Positions 18,914 through 27,131 are shown, counted from the stretch's first letter. The stretch is 64,000 bases of DNA from Halohasta litorea (GCF_024494645.1 NZ_JANHDJ010000003.1:248001-312000); one strand, 5' to 3'. The notes: generated from the letters alone by a model not told the origin. Made by a program: numbers and translations.

Positions 18914-20239
18914 CTATTGTTCGGTGAGACGTTGAACGCTCGTGTTCGGCTGAGTGAGCGAACTCGTCCGATTGTAGTCGGTGAATCTGGTCCGAACCGT
19001 CACCGGCTCACCAGTTGCGGTACTGATTCGATCTTCCAGTTCGGCGGCGACAGCGGGCGGGTCACCACTGCCGGTGTAGGCGAAATGGACCGTCACGGTT
19101 TCCGGCTGGGCGAGGAGCGTGTCGTCGCTGTATTCGGTCCGAACAGCAATCGGGTCGATCGACCGGTAGTCGGGCTGTTGTGCGAGGCTGTTAACCTCGG
19201 TGGTGACCTGTCGATCAAAGCCCACCTGCTGGGCGGTCCCAACGCCAACGGTTCCGACGACCAGCACCAAGGCAACCGCAGTCGCGATGACAGCGACTGT
19301 TTCGCGCCGTGAGGCCGAGCCGAGGAGCCACCCGGATTCGTCGGGTCGGTAGCCCATCGCGACCAACACGAGAAACGCACCGAGGTTGATCAGTACCATC
19401 GTCACCACCAAGAGTAACAGCGAGCCGACCGCGAGCCGCGGCTCGCGCCAGACGATCGCGATCCCGGTGGTTGCGGCCGCCGGAATCAGTGCCGCCGCGA
19501 TCATGACGCCGATCAGTGAGGTCGGGCCCTTGGTCGTGAGTCCGAACGCGCCCGCGGCCCCCGCAGCGAGTCCGACGGTGACCGAAAGCACTCCCGGCGA
19601 GAGACGGACACCGATCAGTTCGATGGCGGTGACAGCGAGCTGCTGGGGCACGAATCCCGTGACATAGACGATTCCCGAAAACAGTGCGGCCCCGGCGACT
19701 GCCACGGCGAGGCCGCTCGCTTGGAGCCAGATGCTATCGAGCAGCATTCGTCGGTCGCCGGTGACAGCACCGACGGTCGCGGTCAACACCGGGCCGACGA
19801 TCGGCGCGATCACCATCGAGCCGACGATGATCGCCGGCGAATCCATGAGGAGTCCCACGACGGCGATGACCGCACTCAGAAAAATCATCGACAGAAACGA
19901 GGTCGGGTCCGAACTCATATCGGTGGCTTTCGAGCGAAGCTCCGGCTGTGTGAGCGGGTCGAAATCGCTGGCGAACCGGGCCTGGAGGGCCTTGTCGTTG
20001 GGAGTGACCGCGCTTTCGAGGCTCCCGATGACGGTGTACTGGTCTTTGTCGAGGCCGACCTCGTCGAGCCGTCCTAACAGGTAGCCGATCGAGTCGCTGG
20101 GGACGGGGGCCGAAAACAGCCACCCTCGGCGGCCGTCGGTCCATGCCTCCTGCCGGACGTAGTCGACACCCTCCTCGGTGAACAGATCGGCAACGGCCTC
20201 GCGGGTATCGTCGTCGACGAGGACCTGCAACTGGCGCAC
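18914..20239 (-). CDS. DUF389 / TIGR00341 family membrane protein
   Basis: 441 residues. A soluble N-terminal domain (1-105, starting MRQLQVLVDDDTREAVADLF) looks like an ACT-like alpha/beta fold. The DUF389 membrane core follows: SMIFLSAVIAVVGLLMDSPAIIVGSMVIAPIVGP is the family hallmark, and about six to seven helices extend to about 340. A C-terminal soluble region (345-441) follows. The family is conserved in bacteria and archaea but has no established transport function. It is followed by two hairpin repeats that may end its transcript. Confidence 0.88.
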   Translation of the reverse strand: MRQLQVLVDDDTREAVADLFTEEGVDYVRQEAWTDGRRGWLFSAPVPSDSIGYLLGRLDEVGLDKDQYTVIGSLESAVTPNDKALQARFASDFDPLTQPELRSKATDMSSDPTSFLSMIFLSAVIAVVGLLMDSPAIIVGSMVIAPIVGPVLTATVGAVTGDRRMLLDSIWLQASGLAVAVAGAALFSGIVYVTGFVPQQLAVTAIELIGVRLSPGVLSVTVGLAAGAAGAFGLTTKGPTSLIGVMIAAALIPAAATTGIAIVWREPRLAVGSLLLLVVTMVLINLGAFLVLVAMGYRPDESGWLLGSASRRETVAVIATAVALVLVVGTVGVGTAQQVGFDRQVTTEVNSLAQQPDYRSIDPIAVRTEYSDDTLLAQPETVTVHFAYTGSGDPPAVAAELEDRISTATGEPVTVRTRFTDYNRTSSLTQPNTSVQRLTEQ

Positions 20240-20647
20240 ACCGGAGGCACCACGCCACCGCTCAAAAGACTCGTGGCCGTCTGACCGGTGCCGACCGCGC
20301 GCTGAGCCAACCGGCCACTACAATCATGTGGAGCGAGACACACTTCTCTGTATCGCCACAACTCGTCGTCAACCCTCCAAAAATCCGTACGATCCGGCAC
20401 AAATTGGGGTCAAAGCGTGACCCATCCAGTCGGTCCAGGACGGCGAGGTCGACACCCTCGGCGCGTCGCGGAGTAGTTCGGTCGGCGGCCCAGCCGAGAA
20501 CGCTGGCCAGTCCACCGCCTCACGGTCGACCACGACAGTCCCACGATCCACACCACACGCCGTTTGTATACCAATGACACACACTCGCGGTTTGAGACAC
20601 GCAACGTCGACGAGACATCGGCACCAGCCACGGGGGGCGATCCGGCG
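20240..20647. other. Intergenic region without a convincing gene
   Basis: About 400 bp upstream of both the DUF389 gene (leftward) and the exported protein (rightward), so it should hold both promoters. Frames on both strands are Arg/Ser/Pro-rich and overlap each other without haloarchaeal acidity. If the TTG at 20564 is the true start of the next gene the region shrinks to 324 bp. No structured RNA was recognised. Confidence 0.5.
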
Positions 20648-21157
20648 GTGAGCCGACGGCTCCTCGCCGGTGGACTCCTTGTCGCGGTACTGGTGGTCGG
20701 TGGACTCGGCGCGGCCATCTCCTCCGACATCGGCCCGACTCCTGGAAGCGAGCCCAGCTTCGGGAGCGACACCGAGGCGTTGCCCAGCGAGACGGACGAC
20801 GAAGCCGCCGCGGCGGAGCCGTTCGCGTTCGCCGTCGAGGGGATCGACGACTGCGGCGAGACCTGTCGTGACGTGACCGCGACCGTCGAGAACAGCCAGG
20901 ACGAACCGGCCGAATCGGTGACCGTCTCCACCAGCATCTTCGCTGGCGAAAACAGTACCGAAGAGCTCGTTTGGGAGGGTACCGAGGCGGTCGGCACGCT
21001 CGACGGTGGTGACTCTACCACCACGACCAAGCGAGTCGACCTCTCGTTGAGCGAGGCCTACGCGATCGACGAGACCGACGGCTGGATCACCATCGTCACC
21101 ACTATCGACTCCGAGGAGGAAACGGTCACCGTTCGTGAAAGCAGACAGGTGGGGTGA
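20648..21157 (+). CDS. Predicted exported or membrane-anchored protein, unknown function
   Basis: 169 residues from a GTG start (VSRRLLAGGLLVAVLVVGGLG); the frame continues upstream to a TTG at 20564, which would add 28 residues. The start gives a short basic N-terminus and one hydrophobic helix, so it is a signal anchor or Sec signal. The rest is acidic and beta-rich (AFAVEGIDDCGETCRDVTATVENSQ), with one Cys pair and the look of a single immunoglobulin-like or FxLYD-like domain that adjusts an extracellular assembly. No catalytic motif is present. Start choice and function are uncertain. Confidence 0.6.
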   Translation: MSRRLLAGGLLVAVLVVGGLGAAISSDIGPTPGSEPSFGSDTEALPSETDDEAAAAEPFAFAVEGIDDCGETCRDVTATVENSQDEPAESVTVSTSIFAGENSTEELVWEGTEAVGTLDGGDSTTTTKRVDLSLSEAYAIDETDGWITIVTTIDSEEETVTVRESRQVG

Positions 21158-21175
21158 TCGAGCGACGCCCCCGAC

Positions 21176-22222
21176 TCACCGATCCTGCCGAGTCACACCG
21201 GGGAGTTCGACGACGAGATCGGGACCGAACGCGCCCGCAGGTGTGGCAACTCCGGCTGGGGCCTCACCCGCGGTGACACGCTCGGCGCAGGCCAACGCGG
21301 CCTCGACAGTCAGCGCGTAGGTGTCGGGCGTCCGGAGGATCGACTGGACGGTCTCGCCGCTTTCTTCGCTCCAGGCTTCGCCCCACACAATCGTTTCATT
21401 CTTTTTCCGGTCGGCCTCGCTCGGCCCCTCGACGAATCGATCGACGAGTCCTTTTAAAAATCGCTGGACCAGTTCGGTCGCCAGCACGCCCTCGAAGGGT
21501 CGGGCGACCATGAGCGCGTGTCGAACCGCGTCCGGGACCGCCACGTAGACCGCGATGTTGGGGATGCCGGTCGTCCGGTAGGCCGTCGAGAGATCGCCCC
21601 ACGGGATCGTCATCACCGTCTCGGTGCCCGCCCCGAAGTCGACGACCCGCTGTTTGGACGCCGTGGGAATCGCCCGGAGTTGGCCGTCCTCGCGGACCGC
21701 ACTCCCCGAGCCGAACCCGTTTATAAGGGTCTTGAGCGTCCCACCGGAGAGCGACCCCGACGCCGAGAGTGCCAAGGAGAGATGCGTCGCCTCCGGGAGT
21801 CGCTTTTGGAGATGCGCAGCCAGCGAGTCGGTCGGCACCACGTCGTAGCCGACGCCGGGCATGAGCGTGATGCCCGCGTCGCTGGCCGCCCCGTCCCGGC
21901 GGGCGAGTCGCTCGAAGACCGGGAGTTCGCCCGTAATATCGAGATAGTCGACCCCCCGGTTTAGACAGGCCTCGACCAGCGGTTCGGCGGTCGTTTCGAA
22001 CGGTCCGGCACAGTTGAGTACCGCATCGACCCCCGAGAGCTGGGCTTCGATATCGCCAGTCAGACCGAACGCACGGCTTCGACAGTCGAGTTCCGTTCCG
22101 AGTGGGTGGAGGCGGTCGGGGTCGCGTCCGGCCAGTATGGGATCGAACCCACGGTCGGCGGCCGTCCGAGAGATGAGTTCACCCGTGTATCCGTACGCGC
22201 CATAGATCAGCAGGGAGTCCAT
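21176..22222 (-). CDS. Saccharopine dehydrogenase-like / trans-acting enoyl reductase family oxidoreductase
   Basis: 348 residues from the ATG at 22222 (MDSLLIYGAYGYTGELISR); the longer frame upstream enters the intergenic region and is not protein-like. The N-terminal GAYGYTG motif is the NAD(P)-binding glycine loop of the saccharopine dehydrogenase-like family. NCAGPFETTAEPLVEACL and YLDITGE are typical of the family. These proteins reduce imines or enoyl groups on diverse substrates, so the substrate is not predictable. It is divergent from the beta-RFAP synthase gene with 98 bp between. Confidence 0.83.
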   Translation of the reverse strand: MDSLLIYGAYGYTGELISRTAADRGFDPILAGRDPDRLHPLGTELDCRSRAFGLTGDIEAQLSGVDAVLNCAGPFETTAEPLVEACLNRGVDYLDITGELPVFERLARRDGAASDAGITLMPGVGYDVVPTDSLAAHLQKRLPEATHLSLALSASGSLSGGTLKTLINGFGSGSAVREDGQLRAIPTASKQRVVDFGAGTETVMTIPWGDLSTAYRTTGIPNIAVYVAVPDAVRHALMVARPFEGVLATELVQRFLKGLVDRFVEGPSEADRKKNETIVWGEAWSEESGETVQSILRTPDTYALTVEAALACAERVTAGEAPAGVATPAGAFGPDLVVELPGVTRQDR

Positions 22223-22320
22223 ACGGATCGGTTGGTACGTCGACACAAAAAGCCTGTAGGCGAGTGGGCTATCGTTGCCACCGTCGAAACCCGAATACCG
22301 GCGGGGTCCAAACGGGGGGT

Positions 22321-23298
22321 ATGACGAGGGTCGACGTTGGATCGCGGCTACATTTCGGCTTCGGAAACCTCTCGTTGGCCCACGAACGGCTGTACGGAGC
22401 CCTCGGCGTCGCACTCGACCGCCCACGGCTCTCGCTTCGGGCCGAGCCAGCCGACCGGGTCGACGCCCCCCAGCGTTGTGAACGAACTGTCGAGACCGTC
22501 TGTGACCTCCTGGAGGTTCCAGGAGCATCGGTCACCGTCACCGACCCCCTCCCCCAGCACGTCGGCCTCGGCAGCGGGACGCAGTTGGCGCTGGCGGTTG
22601 CAGTGGCCGTCGGGGGTGCCTACGACCGATCGATCGACGTCCGGTCGCTCGCGCCGAAACTCGGCCGTGGGGGACGGTCGGGAATCGGCGTCGCCACCTT
22701 CGAGGGCGGCGGGTTCGTCCTCGACGGCGGCCATCCGACCGCGCGGTTTACGACCGACCGACCGGTCGACGGCGCGTGGACGGTCCCACCGGTCGCGGCC
22801 CGCCACCGGATTCCCGACGACTGGCGGTTCCTGGTCGTCCTGCCCGACGCCGAGCCCGGCCGGAGCGGCGAGACCGAAGAGGAGAGCATCCGCGGGGTCG
22901 TCGAGCGGGCCGATCCAGATCCCGCCGACCGGATCGCGGGACTGATCAATCGGCGTGTACTGCCCGCGATCGCGACGGGCAACGCCGACCGGTTCGGGAG
23001 CGCCGTCGCCGAGATCGGGCGGCTCAACGGCACGTGGTACGCCGACGAGCAGGGCGGCGTCTACCGGCCGCCGGTGGGCGAACTCGTCGGCGCCTTGGCC
23101 GCCGAACCTGCCGTCTACGGGGCCGGACAGTCCTCCTGGGGACCGGCCGTCTACGGCGTCACCGACGCGGCAAACGCGGCCGCCGCCCGGAGCGCCGGGG
23201 AGGCTGCGCTCGCCGACGCCGGACTCGACGGCGAGGTCGTGATCGCCAGCGGGCGGAACCGGGGGGCCAGCGTCGACGGAGGTCACCGACCGGAGTAG
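22321..23298 (+). CDS. Beta-ribofuranosylaminobenzene 5'-phosphate synthase homologue (GHMP fold)
   Basis: 325 residues from the ATG at 22321 (MTRVDVGSRLHFGF). The start motif SRLHFGF and the glycine-rich PLPQHVGLGSGTQLALA at about 77-92 are those of beta-RFAP synthase, a GHMP-kinase-fold enzyme that joins 4-hydroxybenzoate or pABA to PRPP with loss of CO2 and PPi in methanopterin synthesis. GGGRSGIG-like GRGGRSGIGVATFEGGGF is also present. Haloarchaea are not known to use methanopterin as their main C1 carrier, so the product's fate is open. It sits alone between divergent and downstream genes. Confidence 0.82.
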   Translation: MTRVDVGSRLHFGFGNLSLAHERLYGALGVALDRPRLSLRAEPADRVDAPQRCERTVETVCDLLEVPGASVTVTDPLPQHVGLGSGTQLALAVAVAVGGAYDRSIDVRSLAPKLGRGGRSGIGVATFEGGGFVLDGGHPTARFTTDRPVDGAWTVPPVAARHRIPDDWRFLVVLPDAEPGRSGETEEESIRGVVERADPDPADRIAGLINRRVLPAIATGNADRFGSAVAEIGRLNGTWYADEQGGVYRPPVGELVGALAAEPAVYGAGQSSWGPAVYGVTDAANAAAARSAGEAALADAGLDGEVVIASGRNRGASVDGGHRPE

Positions 23299-23380
23299 CA
23301 CGGAGAGCGTTGGCAGTCGGCTCCGATTGCCGGTGTAGGGTCGTCGTAACGGCTAAGGAGTGGCCCGAATAGTGGTCAGT

Positions 23381-24217
23381 ATGCAGGATATTCCGTTCGG
23401 TATCTCGCGGCTCGACTCGCTCCTGGAGGGGGGTGCGCCGCCGGGGAGCGTCGTGCTGCTGTCGGGCGAGGCGGGGGCGGGAGCCCGGGAGTTCGTCTAC
23501 ACGAGCGCGGCGATGAATGCCCTCGCGCATACGAACGACGACCTCTTCGACCTCCACTACGGCGAGCTTCCCGAGGGGGCAATTTTGCCGCCGGAAGTCC
23601 ACTACGTCTCGTTTACCTCCTCGAAGGAGACACTCGAACAGGAGCTCCGGTATACGATGTCCGACGACATCGTCGACGACGCCATCGACCACATCAACTA
23701 TCAGGATCTGTCGGTCGAATACTTCCAGTCCAGTCGCATACCACAGGACTGGTATCTCGGGCGGACGACCGATCTCTCGGATCTCAGCGGCGGCGGCAAC
23801 CGCGAAAAAGTGCTCAGCGTCCTCGGGGACTACCTCACCGAACACGCCTCGGGGAACCTCGTCGTCTTCGATGCGATTACCGACCTCCTGAGCGCGCTGG
23901 GCGACGATTTGGAGTGGCAGGATATCCCGATGTTGATCCGCGGGCTCAAACGCGCCGCCGCCCAGTGGGGCGGCCTCATTCTCGTGTTGGCCAGCGAGGA
24001 GACGCTGACACCCACCCGACTCGGCCAACTGTCGGATGCCGCCAGCGGAACGATCAACTTCTCGTGGGAGACCGGCGGCTCGAAACGGGCTCGTGTCATG
24101 GTCGTCAAACAGTTCCGTGGGGTCCTCTCGCGGCTCGAACAGGAGGATATCGTCCAGTTCGAAAGCGAGATCCACGAGGGGGGCTACGACCTCAGTAACG
24201 TCCGGAAGATCCGGTAG
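23381..24217 (+). CDS. RecA-superfamily (KaiC/RAD55-like) protein with degenerate Walker A
   Basis: 278 residues from the ATG at 23381 (MQDIPFGISRLDSLLEGG); a GTG at 23360 is an alternative. The start GISRLDSLLEGGAPPGSVVLLSG is the KaiC/RAD55 pattern, but the P-loop reads GEAGAGARE, replacing the canonical Lys-Thr by Ala-Arg at about 35-36. A hydrophobic Walker B-like strand (NLVVFDAITDLLSAL) is present. Similar haloarchaeal proteins are called HTR-like. Lack of the P-loop Lys suggests weak or no ATP hydrolysis and perhaps a scaffold role. It precedes the coiled-coil gene at 24335 by 117 bp with its own likely promoter there. Confidence 0.72.
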   Translation: MQDIPFGISRLDSLLEGGAPPGSVVLLSGEAGAGAREFVYTSAAMNALAHTNDDLFDLHYGELPEGAILPPEVHYVSFTSSKETLEQELRYTMSDDIVDDAIDHINYQDLSVEYFQSSRIPQDWYLGRTTDLSDLSGGGNREKVLSVLGDYLTEHASGNLVVFDAITDLLSALGDDLEWQDIPMLIRGLKRAAAQWGGLILVLASEETLTPTRLGQLSDAASGTINFSWETGGSKRARVMVVKQFRGVLSRLEQEDIVQFESEIHEGGYDLSNVRKIR

Positions 24218-24334
24218 CGACATCCAATTTCGGGATACAGTCGGTTCCAGTGCCGAACGCGTTCTCAGGACCGGAAATAGTGTCCAATCAGTTATGGTGG
24301 ATATTTAAGTTTGAGGAATGATAGGAAGATATCA

Positions 24335-25180
24335 ATGGCGAGTGAGCAGGAAGATCCGGCACCACTTCCGTCGGGGATCGAGGAGTGGATCGCCGATCGG
24401 ACAGCCGAGACGGGAGACAGCCGAGAGACGGTGCTTGCTCGTGCGGTTGCATCCTACCGACTGCTCGCAGAAAACGCCGACGAAGACGAGGTCTTAGAGA
24501 CGACGCTTTCGGAGCTCGAAGCACGTATCGCGGCCCTCGAAAGCGACTCTGACCCCGACGCCGACCGGATCGAGGCACTCGAAGCCGAACTCGATGAACA
24601 CGTCGAGGACCTCCGGTCACGGATCGTCGATGTGGTCAAGGAGGCCCGCTCGCGCGCACCAGCCGACCACAGCCACGAGGAGCTTCGAGCATCGATCGAG
24701 GGCATCGAGGCCGAGGTCGAGACGCTCGACGAGATGGTCGAGGACCGCCTCGGAGTGGCCGAAGGCGAACTGGGGTCGGTCTCGGAGTCCGTCGAGACGC
24801 TCGAAACGAAGGCCGACCGGCTTGCTGGCGCGGTCGTCGACCTCCGGCGGCGACTGAAACGGGTCGAGAGCCACATCACTCATCAGACCGCGCTCGCGGA
24901 ACTCCTCGAAACAGCAGCCCGCGAGGAAATCGAGAAGGCCCGGTGTAACAACTGCAACGAGACGGTCCAGCTGGGGCTGCTCGTCGAGCCCGCCTGCCCG
25001 CACTGCCGGAGCGTCTTCGATGGGATCGAGCCGGGATCGATGTTCTTCAAATCGGCGTGGCTCACGATCGCCGACCGACCGGCGCTCGAAGCCGGATCGA
25101 CGACCGAAGAGCCGTTCGATGCCGACGGCACTGACACACAACCAGTCGACGACGGCCATACCCACCGGAACGACCAATGA
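24335..25180 (+). CDS. Coiled-coil protein with RHH-like N-terminus and C-terminal zinc ribbon
   Basis: 281 residues from the ATG at 24335 (MASEQEDPAPLPSGIEEWI). Residues 10-45 (LPSGIEEWIADRTAETG) could be a ribbon-helix-helix-like segment. Residues 50-200 form a long acidic coiled coil of heptads (SELEARIAALESD, VETLETKADRLAGAV). A CNNC/CPHC pair at about 208-230 makes a zinc ribbon. A TTTAAG box at about 24304 is placed like a TATA element. The next gene overlaps by four bases (ATGA), so they form a two-gene unit. Function is unknown; binding of nucleic acid or protein is plausible. Confidence 0.7.
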   Translation: MASEQEDPAPLPSGIEEWIADRTAETGDSRETVLARAVASYRLLAENADEDEVLETTLSELEARIAALESDSDPDADRIEALEAELDEHVEDLRSRIVDVVKEARSRAPADHSHEELRASIEGIEAEVETLDEMVEDRLGVAEGELGSVSESVETLETKADRLAGAVVDLRRRLKRVESHITHQTALAELLETAAREEIEKARCNNCNETVQLGLLVEPACPHCRSVFDGIEPGSMFFKSAWLTIADRPALEAGSTTEEPFDADGTDTQPVDDGHTHRNDQ

Positions 25181-25860
25181 GCGGACGCGACGGGGACGAG
25201 GAGTCGAGCGAGGATCTCTGGGACGAAGTCGAGGAGTTCGCCGAGGACGATCCAAGCGAGATCGAAGAGTTCGCCGACCAGGATTCGAACGACGAGGAGT
25301 TCATCGAAGCCGAAGCGATCGAGGCTGACCCTGTCGAGTCCGAGGCGGTCACCGACCCCGAGCCGAGCGACGACCCGCCGACGGACGCGTTCGGCGAGCC
25401 TGAACAGGCGACGGTCGACGAGCAGCTGCCGAACACCGGGGATGCGCCCGACGCCGACGAGGTGTTCGACGAGATGGACGTCTCGGCGGTCGACGGAGAA
25501 GCCCTCTGGGACGAGCTGGCCGGTGCCGAGGCCGAGGCCAAGTCGTTCGAGGGCGAGGCGGCCGACGACGAGGCCGATGACCCGATCGATGCGGAGCCGG
25601 TCGAGCCGTCTGTCGGGGCTTCGGCCGACGGGCCGACTCGCGATCGATCGACCGGCAGCGAGGGCGACACCGAGACGCTCGTCGACAAGCGGGCCTACTG
25701 CCAGCAGTGTCCCTACTTCAGTGAGCCGCCGACCGTGAGTTGTGGGCACGCTGGCACCGAAATCATCGAGGTGCTCAAGGACGGCCGGTTCCGCGTGCGG
25801 AACTGCCCGGTGGTCACCGACACTGGCCCCGATCGGACGATCCTGAACGACGGTCATTAA
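25177..25860 (+). CDS. Highly acidic protein with C-terminal Cys/His cluster
   Basis: 227 residues. The first 165 are Glu/Asp-rich and mostly without order (DEVEEFAEDDPSEIEEFAD). The C-terminal 60 residues form a compact module CQQCPYFSEPPTVSCGHAG then NCPVV, with Cys and His spaced like a small zinc-binding domain. It overlaps the preceding coiled-coil gene by ATGA, so the two proteins are likely made together, and the transcription factor S gene follows 23 bp later. No known family name came to mind. Confidence 0.7.
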   Translation: MSGRDGDEESSEDLWDEVEEFAEDDPSEIEEFADQDSNDEEFIEAEAIEADPVESEAVTDPEPSDDPPTDAFGEPEQATVDEQLPNTGDAPDADEVFDEMDVSAVDGEALWDELAGAEAEAKSFEGEAADDEADDPIDAEPVEPSVGASADGPTRDRSTGSEGDTETLVDKRAYCQQCPYFSEPPTVSCGHAGTEIIEVLKDGRFRVRNCPVVTDTGPDRTILNDGH

Positions 25861-25883
25861 CTGCCGGAGCCCCAACCCCCGGT

Positions 25884-26213
25884 ATGCAATTCTGCGATGA
25901 CTGCGGGTCGATGATGCGCTCCGAAGACGGCGTGATGGTCTGTTCCAACGAGGACTGCGGGGCAACCGCCGAACAGGACACAGAGCGCGCCGCCCAGTTT
26001 ACCTCAACCGAGTCCCAGAGCGGCGACGAACTTATCGAAACCGAAGAGGGCGCGGAGTTCGAGGGGAAACCGACCGCCGACGATATCGTCTGCGAGGAAT
26101 GCGGCCACGGCGAGGCGTGGTACACGATCAAACAGACCGGCGCGGCCGACGAGCCGCCGACGCGGTTTTTCAAATGTAAAGAGTGCGGGTATCGGTGGCG
26201 AGAGTACAACTGA
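25884..26213 (+). CDS. tfs: Transcription factor S (TFIIS-like)
   Basis: 109 residues from the ATG at 25884 (MQFCDDCGSMM). The N-terminal zinc ribbon is CDDCG...CSNEDCG, the linker is acidic, and the C-terminal ribbon CEECGHGEAWYTIKQTGAADE...CKECGYRWREYN has the two acidic residues (AADE) needed to stimulate cleavage by RNA polymerase. It rescues backtracked polymerase. The 3' end of this gene matches a decayed copy at 27084-27131 beyond an AT-rich insert. It may be co-transcribed with the two genes before it. Confidence 0.93.
   Translation: MQFCDDCGSMMRSEDGVMVCSNEDCGATAEQDTERAAQFTSTESQSGDELIETEEGAEFEGKPTADDIVCEECGHGEAWYTIKQTGAADEPPTRFFKCKECGYRWREYN
26196..26211 (+). repeat. Left copy of the 16-bp direct repeat flanking the AT-rich cassette
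   Basis: TGGCGAGAGTACAACT lies in the last codons of tfs (W-R-E-Y-N, up to the first base of the stop codon). The same 16 bp recurs at 27114-27129, 918 bp to the right. Confidence 0.85.
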
Positions 26214-26286
26214 GACTAATGACACAATGGCTTAGATTATCGTTTGTGACTGGATTGCGTTTTAAGTCCATAAATTATTATTTGTG

Positions 26287-27021
26287 TCAAATATCAAAAT
26301 ATCCGTCTGGTAGATCAAAATAGGCTTCTGCTCGGTTTATATGAACATACAACCGGCTTTCTTCGTAAGACAACTGATCAATGTTACTCATACACCAAGA
26401 GAAATGATTTTCTAAATAGCTTATAATATTTTGGCGAGTATCATCATCATATGATTCCCACCATTTCCAGTTACGAGGATTGTCTGATGCAGATTCATGA
26501 ATTCCAATTCCGTAGGGAGCTAACCCTCTTTCAATATTGTGTGCATTTGCTATTGGTTCACCAAATGGAATACTATCTAACCAATCAACATTTGAAATGT
26601 CAGAATCCCCATTGGAATCGAAATCGGATCCATGATATACTACACCTTGTGCTATTCCTCCTCTCAGTAGGAAACCTAACCAAGGGCCATAATTATCACT
26701 AGCGTCATTATCCCTCATATATGTTAAATTTCCAAACTGTCTAAATATGTTACTCAGGATAGTTGGGATATACATCGGTTCATCATCGTTTGGATCATCG
26801 TCAGATAATATGTACATTCCATCTACCATAGGGTACACTTCAACATTTCCAACAAACCTATGATTCGCAACCGCTGCGAAAAGCTTCCCCACATTGACTG
26901 CAGCAGATTGATAGCTCCTACTCATTGCATCTCCAACACCCATTAAATCAACCCAACCAACATAGACTTCATCACCTTCAGCTGGAAGATGTTGAGGACC
27001 TAACCATGGATCATCTGGCAT
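26287..27021 (-). CDS. Orphan AT-rich gene; class III nucleotide-cyclase-like domain (tentative)
   Basis: 244 residues with strongly atypical codon use. By pattern it resembles divergent class III cyclase/GGDEF-like catalytic folds: YVGWVDLMGVGDAM at about 20-33 has an Asp (D25) as in the first metal site, VYPMVDGMYILSDD has a second Asp (D67), FLLRGGIAQGVVYHG follows near 118-131, and PFGEPIANAHNIERG at 152-166 resembles the cyclase segment that positions the substrate. Bacterial relatives include phage-defence nucleotide cyclases (Pycsar-type), but no effector gene adjoins. The identification is by eye and could be wrong; the foreign origin is the stronger claim. Confidence 0.55.
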   Translation of the reverse strand: MPDDPWLGPQHLPAEGDEVYVGWVDLMGVGDAMSRSYQSAAVNVGKLFAAVANHRFVGNVEVYPMVDGMYILSDDDPNDDEPMYIPTILSNIFRQFGNLTYMRDNDASDNYGPWLGFLLRGGIAQGVVYHGSDFDSNGDSDISNVDWLDSIPFGEPIANAHNIERGLAPYGIGIHESASDNPRNWKWWESYDDDTRQNIISYLENHFSWCMSNIDQLSYEESRLYVHINRAEAYFDLPDGYFDI

Positions 27022-27083
27022 AGGTCAAGATATTCATACTCGAATTAATAATTTCCTGTTACGAACATGCGCTCAAGTCATGA

Positions 27084-27131
27084 TTTCGCAAGTACAAGAA
27101 GTGCGGCTATAGATGGCGAGAGTACAACTAA
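27084..27131 (+). pseudogene. Decayed copy of the tfs 3' end
   Basis: Codons read F-R-K-Y-K-K-C-G-Y-R-W-R-E-Y-N-stop, against tfs F-F-K-C-K-E-C-G-Y-R-W-R-E-Y-N. A zinc-binding Cys is Tyr here, several changes are synonymous, and nothing upstream continues the gene, so it is a remnant with no start. It overlaps the stop codon of the methyltransferase gene, which suggests that tfs and the methyltransferase were once directly adjacent. Confidence 0.8.
27114..27129 (+). repeat. Right copy of the 16-bp direct repeat flanking the AT-rich cassette
   Basis: TGGCGAGAGTACAACT, identical to 26196-26211, sits inside the decayed tfs 3' end. Confidence 0.85.

Larger units (their letters stand above)
26196..27129. 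mobile_element. AT-rich inserted cassette bounded by duplicated tfs 3' end
   Basis: Between two exact 16-bp direct repeats the DNA is much poorer in G+C than either side; for example 26341-26400 has 23 G/C of 60, while flanking genes are near 65-70 percent by eye. It holds a single minus-strand gene, the cyclase-like CDS at 26287-27021, and short AT-rich flanks. No transposase, integrase or terminal inverted repeat is visible. I infer site-specific or homologous insertion at the 3' end of tfs, duplicating the end; the element is either non-autonomous or decayed. Confidence 0.7.

Noticed and set aside
20326-20577. 83-codon plus-strand frame and 206-codon minus-strand frame in the gap before 20648
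   Set aside because: They are Arg/Ser/Pro-rich, overlap each other, and the minus one extends through the exported-protein gene as its shadow.
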